In this document: positions 15,596 to 18,145 of the stretch, piece after piece
Numbering within the stretch: the first letter of the stretch is position 1
Layout: every line of letters begins with the position of its first letter
Origin: Gammaproteobacteria bacterium
GTDB taxonomy: Bacteria; Pseudomonadota; Gammaproteobacteria; SZUA-140
Assembly: GCA_026994735.1 (NCBI GenBank)
Contig: JALWQD010000209.1
Coordinates: 1 to 18,145, forward strand
Reading direction: 5' to 3'
DNA length: 18,145 nt
Program-made: the position numbers and the translations under genes
Notes under the pieces: generated by a model
What the model was told of the DNA's origin: nothing
Database searches by the model: none
What the model saw: only the letters and a program-made list of their open reading frames with translations

Positions 15596-16829
15596 ATTTC
15601 ATACGGAAGCGCCTGACAACCGACAGTGAGATCAAATTAAGAATCATTGTCATCACCAACAACACCAAACCGAGGCCAAATGCAGACAAGGTCAAGGGAC
15701 TGTTAAATGCCTGATCGCCGGTCAAGGCATCAACAATACGGACAGTGACAGTGGTCATTCCTTCCAACGGGTTCCAGGTCAGATTTGGCCGCAGGCCGGC
15801 AGCCATAACAACGATCATTGTTTCTCCGATCGCTCTCGAAATTCCCAGCAAAGCGGCAGAAACAATCCCTGGCATGGCTGCCGGCAAGACAATATGACGA
15901 ATCGTCTCAGCCTTTGTTGTCCCCAGTGCCAGCGAGCTTTCGCGCAAAGCCTGTGGTACCGAATGTAAAACATCATCGGACAAGGAGGAAATAAAGGGAA
16001 TAATCATCACCCCCATGACGATCCCCGGTGCCAGCGCATTTGTCGCATCGGAGTGTATACCGAGAAAAGCCGCCATTTGCACAACCAACGGGCTTATCGT
16101 AATGGCCGCAAAAAAACCGTACACAACGGTCGGAATGCCTGCCAATATTTCCAGCGCCGGCTTCAACCAGCCGCGCAAACGAGGGGAAGCATACTCCGAC
16201 ATAAAGATTGCCGCATAGAGTCCAACCGGCAGGGCTACCATCATCGCGATAGCCGTAATCATCAAGGTTCCGGCAAAGATCGGCACCGAACCAAACTGTG
16301 GCTTGGCAACACCTTCGGCGGCACGGCCGGCCCCTTGCAGAAAGGCTGTATCCGGGTGCCACTCCGTCCCGGTCAAGAAATCCCAAAAACCCACCAAGTG
16401 GAAAAACTCGATTGCTTCAAAAAGCACTGAAAGAACAATACCCAACGTTGTCAGAATTGACAGTCCTGCTGCCAATAACAACATCCAGCGAATCACTTTT
16501 TCGATCAGATTGCGTGCTCGCAGGGCCGGCTGAATCGCCCGTATCGAGAGCACTAGCCCACCGGTACCTACGAGCAGGGACGCAATCAGAATCATTGTTG
16601 GCGGGGGCTGGTAAAGGCCGCTCAGGGAAAGCAAGCTGGCAACCACAGCGACGACCAAAGCCGGCAAACTCAGACTCAGGACGGCAAACCAGCCGTATTG
16701 ACCTGGCCGTGAATGCAAGGCGACCTTGCGCCCCGCTGATTCTGCCTGCCGGGTCCCCAAAAAATGGGCCCCCCAAGCCAGCGGCAGCAAGCCAGCAATA
16801 AATACAAATATAATATCAGCCGTCGTCAT
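15588..16829 (-). CDS. pstC: phosphate ABC transporter permease PstC
   Basis: A 413-residue inner-membrane permease, roughly 95 longer than E. coli PstC (319). Extra hydrophobic segments occupy the N-terminus (~4-22, 46-70, 78-97), before the usual first helix of the core (~113-138). The core permease domain begins near residue 184 (IFAGTLMITAIAMMVALPVG). The EAA loop is at ~297-322 (ESSLALGTTKAETIRHIVLP) and the typical SRAIGETM follows. Such an enlarged PstC usually occurs with the DUF3333-type PstA, as here. The ATG at 16829 has only a poor ribosome binding site (GTGGAATGG-like); a stronger GGGGAGG lies about 30 nt upstream but has no start codon nearby in frame. It is separated from pstS by a hairpin with a T-tract. 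Confidence 0.95.
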   Translation of the reverse strand: MTTADIIFVFIAGLLPLAWGAHFLGTRQAESAGRKVALHSRPGQYGWFAVLSLSLPALVVAVVASLLSLSGLYQPPPTMILIASLLVGTGGLVLSIRAIQPALRARNLIEKVIRWMLLLAAGLSILTTLGIVLSVLFEAIEFFHLVGFWDFLTGTEWHPDTAFLQGAGRAAEGVAKPQFGSVPIFAGTLMITAIAMMVALPVGLYAAIFMSEYASPRLRGWLKPALEILAGIPTVVYGFFAAITISPLVVQMAAFLGIHSDATNALAPGIVMGVMIIPFISSLSDDVLHSVPQALRESSLALGTTKAETIRHIVLPAAMPGIVSAALLGISRAIGETMIVVMAAGLRPNLTWNPLEGMTTVTVRIVDALTGDQAFNSPLTLSAFGLGLVLLVMTMILNLISLSVVRRFRMKYE

Positions 16830-16880
16830 GCATCGACCATTCCACTTACGCGGAGTTCCTCCCCAGGATCACTGCGTGCA

Positions 16881-16922
16881 AAGAAAAAAAAAGACTGACC
16901 GGGCTTAAAACCCGGCCAGTCT
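16881..16922 (-). terminator. rho-independent (probably partial) terminator between pstS and pstC
   Basis: On the minus strand, AGACTGGCCGGG and CCCGGTCAGTCT form a 12-bp stem with one G-U pair and a 7-nt loop (TTTTAAG), followed directly by about ten T, a C, and more T. This is a textbook intrinsic terminator 40 nt after the pstS stop. The downstream genes have no other obvious promoter, so it likely stops only part of transcription and keeps PstS, the binding protein, in excess over the membrane proteins. Confidence 0.9.
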
Positions 16923-16961
16923 ATCATGAAGTGCCGCTACGAAAAGTAGTGACAAAACATC

Positions 16962-17993
16962 TTACTTGTGCTTCAGATCACTCATTGTCAGTTCAACACG
17001 CTGCAAAACACGTTGGCGCATCTGTTGACGGGTTTTCCCCGGCAGGGCAACCAGGCCAATCTCGGTCAGGTTACCATCAGGCCCGATCATATCATCACTC
17101 ATAAACATCGAGACATAACGATCCATACCCTTGACCTTGTCTTCATGAGATTTTTTGATATAGAAGTAGAGAGAACGTGACAAGGGATAATCCCCCGAAG
17201 AAATCGTCTCTGGCTCCGGAGCAACACCATCAACGGTCAAACCGAGCAGAGAATCGCTATTTTCTTCCAGATAGCTGTAACCAAAGATCCCCAGCGCCGC
17301 ACGATCCTTCATCAGCTTCTGTACGATCAGGTTGTCATTCTCCCCTGAAGGAACATAAGGGCCATCCTGACGAATCTTATGATACTTCTTCGTTACCTTT
17401 TTGTAGACCGCCATTTTTTTTGTCAGGTGCTTCATAACCAGGTCTTCAAAGGCATCGCGCGTACCCGAAGAAGCCGGTGGGCCATAAAAAAGGATCTTTC
17501 GATGCGGCAGACTGTTATCAATCTCATTCCAATAATGATAAGGGTTGCTAATCAAGGCATCACCCCTCGCATTCGGCACCTCAGCCGCCACGGCAAGCAA
17601 TATAGTCTTGCGTGTCAACTTCATCGGCTTGCCTTGCGCGCTCTGGGCTATGGCAATGCCGTCATAACCGATAACAGCCTCGGTAATGCCATGGACACCA
17701 TTTTTCTCGCAAAGCTTGAATTCCTTGCTCTTCATCCGCCGTGAGGCATTGGTAATATCAGGCGTATCCATACCATTGCCGGCACAGAACAGTTTCATAC
17801 CGCCCCCCGACCCTGTCGATTCAATAACAGGTGTCTTCAGGCGCGTCGTCGAACCCAGCTCTTCAGCCACATAGCTGGAAAAGGGATAAACCGTCGATGA
17901 ACCGACGATACGGATTTGATCTCGCGCCTGAACCTGCAACGAAGCCAGTAAAGCCCCGCTGATGGCCGCTGCAGCGACTGTCTTCTTGAACAT
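16962..17993 (-). CDS. pstS: phosphate ABC transporter substrate-binding protein PstS
   Basis: A 343-residue periplasmic protein that captures phosphate for the PstCAB importer. A clear signal peptide is seen: Lys3-Lys4, a hydrophobic core, and a cut after VQA at residue 23; no lipobox Cys is present, so it should be soluble. Phosphate-binding loops are visible as GSSTVYPFSS (near 30), ESTGSGGGMKLF and SSGTRDAFEDL. The frame is open 40 codons further upstream to 18113, but those residues are not part of a signal peptide and run into the promoter. The ATG at 17993 is preceded by GAGGAG at about 9 nt, so that is the start. It is the first gene of the operon, under a Pho box, and is followed by a terminator-like hairpin. 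Confidence 0.96.
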   Translation of the reverse strand: MFKKTVAAAAISGALLASLQVQARDQIRIVGSSTVYPFSSYVAEELGSTTRLKTPVIESTGSGGGMKLFCAGNGMDTPDITNASRRMKSKEFKLCEKNGVHGITEAVIGYDGIAIAQSAQGKPMKLTRKTILLAVAAEVPNARGDALISNPYHYWNEIDNSLPHRKILFYGPPASSGTRDAFEDLVMKHLTKKMAVYKKVTKKYHKIRQDGPYVPSGENDNLIVQKLMKDRAALGIFGYSYLEENSDSLLGLTVDGVAPEPETISSGDYPLSRSLYFYIKKSHEDKVKGMDRYVSMFMSDDMIGPDGNLTEIGLVALPGKTRQQMRQRVLQRVELTMSDLKHK

Positions 17994-18099
17994 ACTCGTT
18001 ATCTCCTCATGAATGAAGCAAATAAAACGAAACCAAAAGAATTTAAGTTGTCTCGCCAACAGATAGCCAATATTGCAGCAGCCTGTCAACGATGGCGTG

Positions 18100-18105
18100 A
18101 GTCTA
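18100..18105 (-). promoter_or_regulatory. -10 element of the pstS promoter
   Basis: TAGACT lies 10 nt downstream of the Pho box on the minus strand. In PhoB-activated promoters the Pho box takes the place of the -35 element and the -10 lies about 10 nt further on, as here. The leader to the pstS ATG would be about 100 nt. Confidence 0.55.
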
Positions 18106-18115
18106 GCGAGCAAAT

Positions 18116-18133
18116 GTGACAGCCGTATGACAA
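18116..18133 (-). promoter_or_regulatory. Pho box (PhoB binding site) upstream of pstS
   Basis: On the minus strand TTGTCAT-ACGG-CTGTCAC: two 7-bp direct half-sites, each matching CTGTCAT at six of seven positions, spaced 11 bp start to start, as in the E. coli consensus. Together with the -10 at 18105-18100 this marks the operon as a PhoB target. The window ends 12 bp further on, so additional sites upstream cannot be excluded. Confidence 0.85.
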
Positions 18134-18145
18134 AAACAGATAAAT

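Noticed and set aside
1..18145. tRNA, rRNA, CRISPR, insertion sequence, integrase or toxin-antitoxin genes
   Set aside because: Looked for and not seen; all sizeable coding regions are accounted for by the listed genes.

Overview
The window looks like a chromosomal segment of a gammaproteobacterium. HemF is close to the enterobacterial enzyme along its whole length, the phosphate genes are in the order pstS-pstC-pstA-pstB-phoU-ppx, and a FleQ/FlrA-like receiver lies next to a PilZ gene. No plasmid, phage, IS, CRISPR or RNA gene was seen. Genus cannot be read from the sequence by eye.

Left edge (1-987, minus strand): the N-terminal part of a FleQ/FlrA-type regulator runs off the window, preceded by a small PilZ (c-di-GMP binding) gene. 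This may be the end of a flagellar cluster. Divergent from pilZ is a large plus-strand gene for a TPR-sulfotransferase (1139-2962). It is followed directly by the decayed remains of a second copy of the same kind of gene (2959-3379).

Centre (3468-9494, plus strand): a three-gene operon with ATGA overlaps encodes a GldA-like ABC ATPase, a fused permease/GldG-like membrane protein and a DUF4340 membrane-anchored protein. hemF (oxygen-dependent coproporphyrinogen III oxidase) follows, with its own candidate promoter, and is convergent with the right half.

Right half (9595-18133, minus strand): a seven-gene phosphate operon. A good Pho box plus a -10 element precedes pstS. A strong hairpin with a T-tract lies between pstS and pstC, probably a partial terminator that keeps PstS in excess. 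Then pstC, pstA and pstB overlap by 8 nt and 1 nt, followed by phoU, ppx and a second TPR-sulfotransferase whose ATG overlaps the ppx stop (TGATG). No phoB or phoR lies in the window.

The most interesting point is that a PAPS-dependent sulfotransferase appears to be wired into the Pho operon as its last gene. This suggests, as inference only, that surface polymers or proteins are sulfated when phosphate is scarce. Two intact copies and one wrecked copy of this gene family in 10 kb show that the family is expanding and decaying here.
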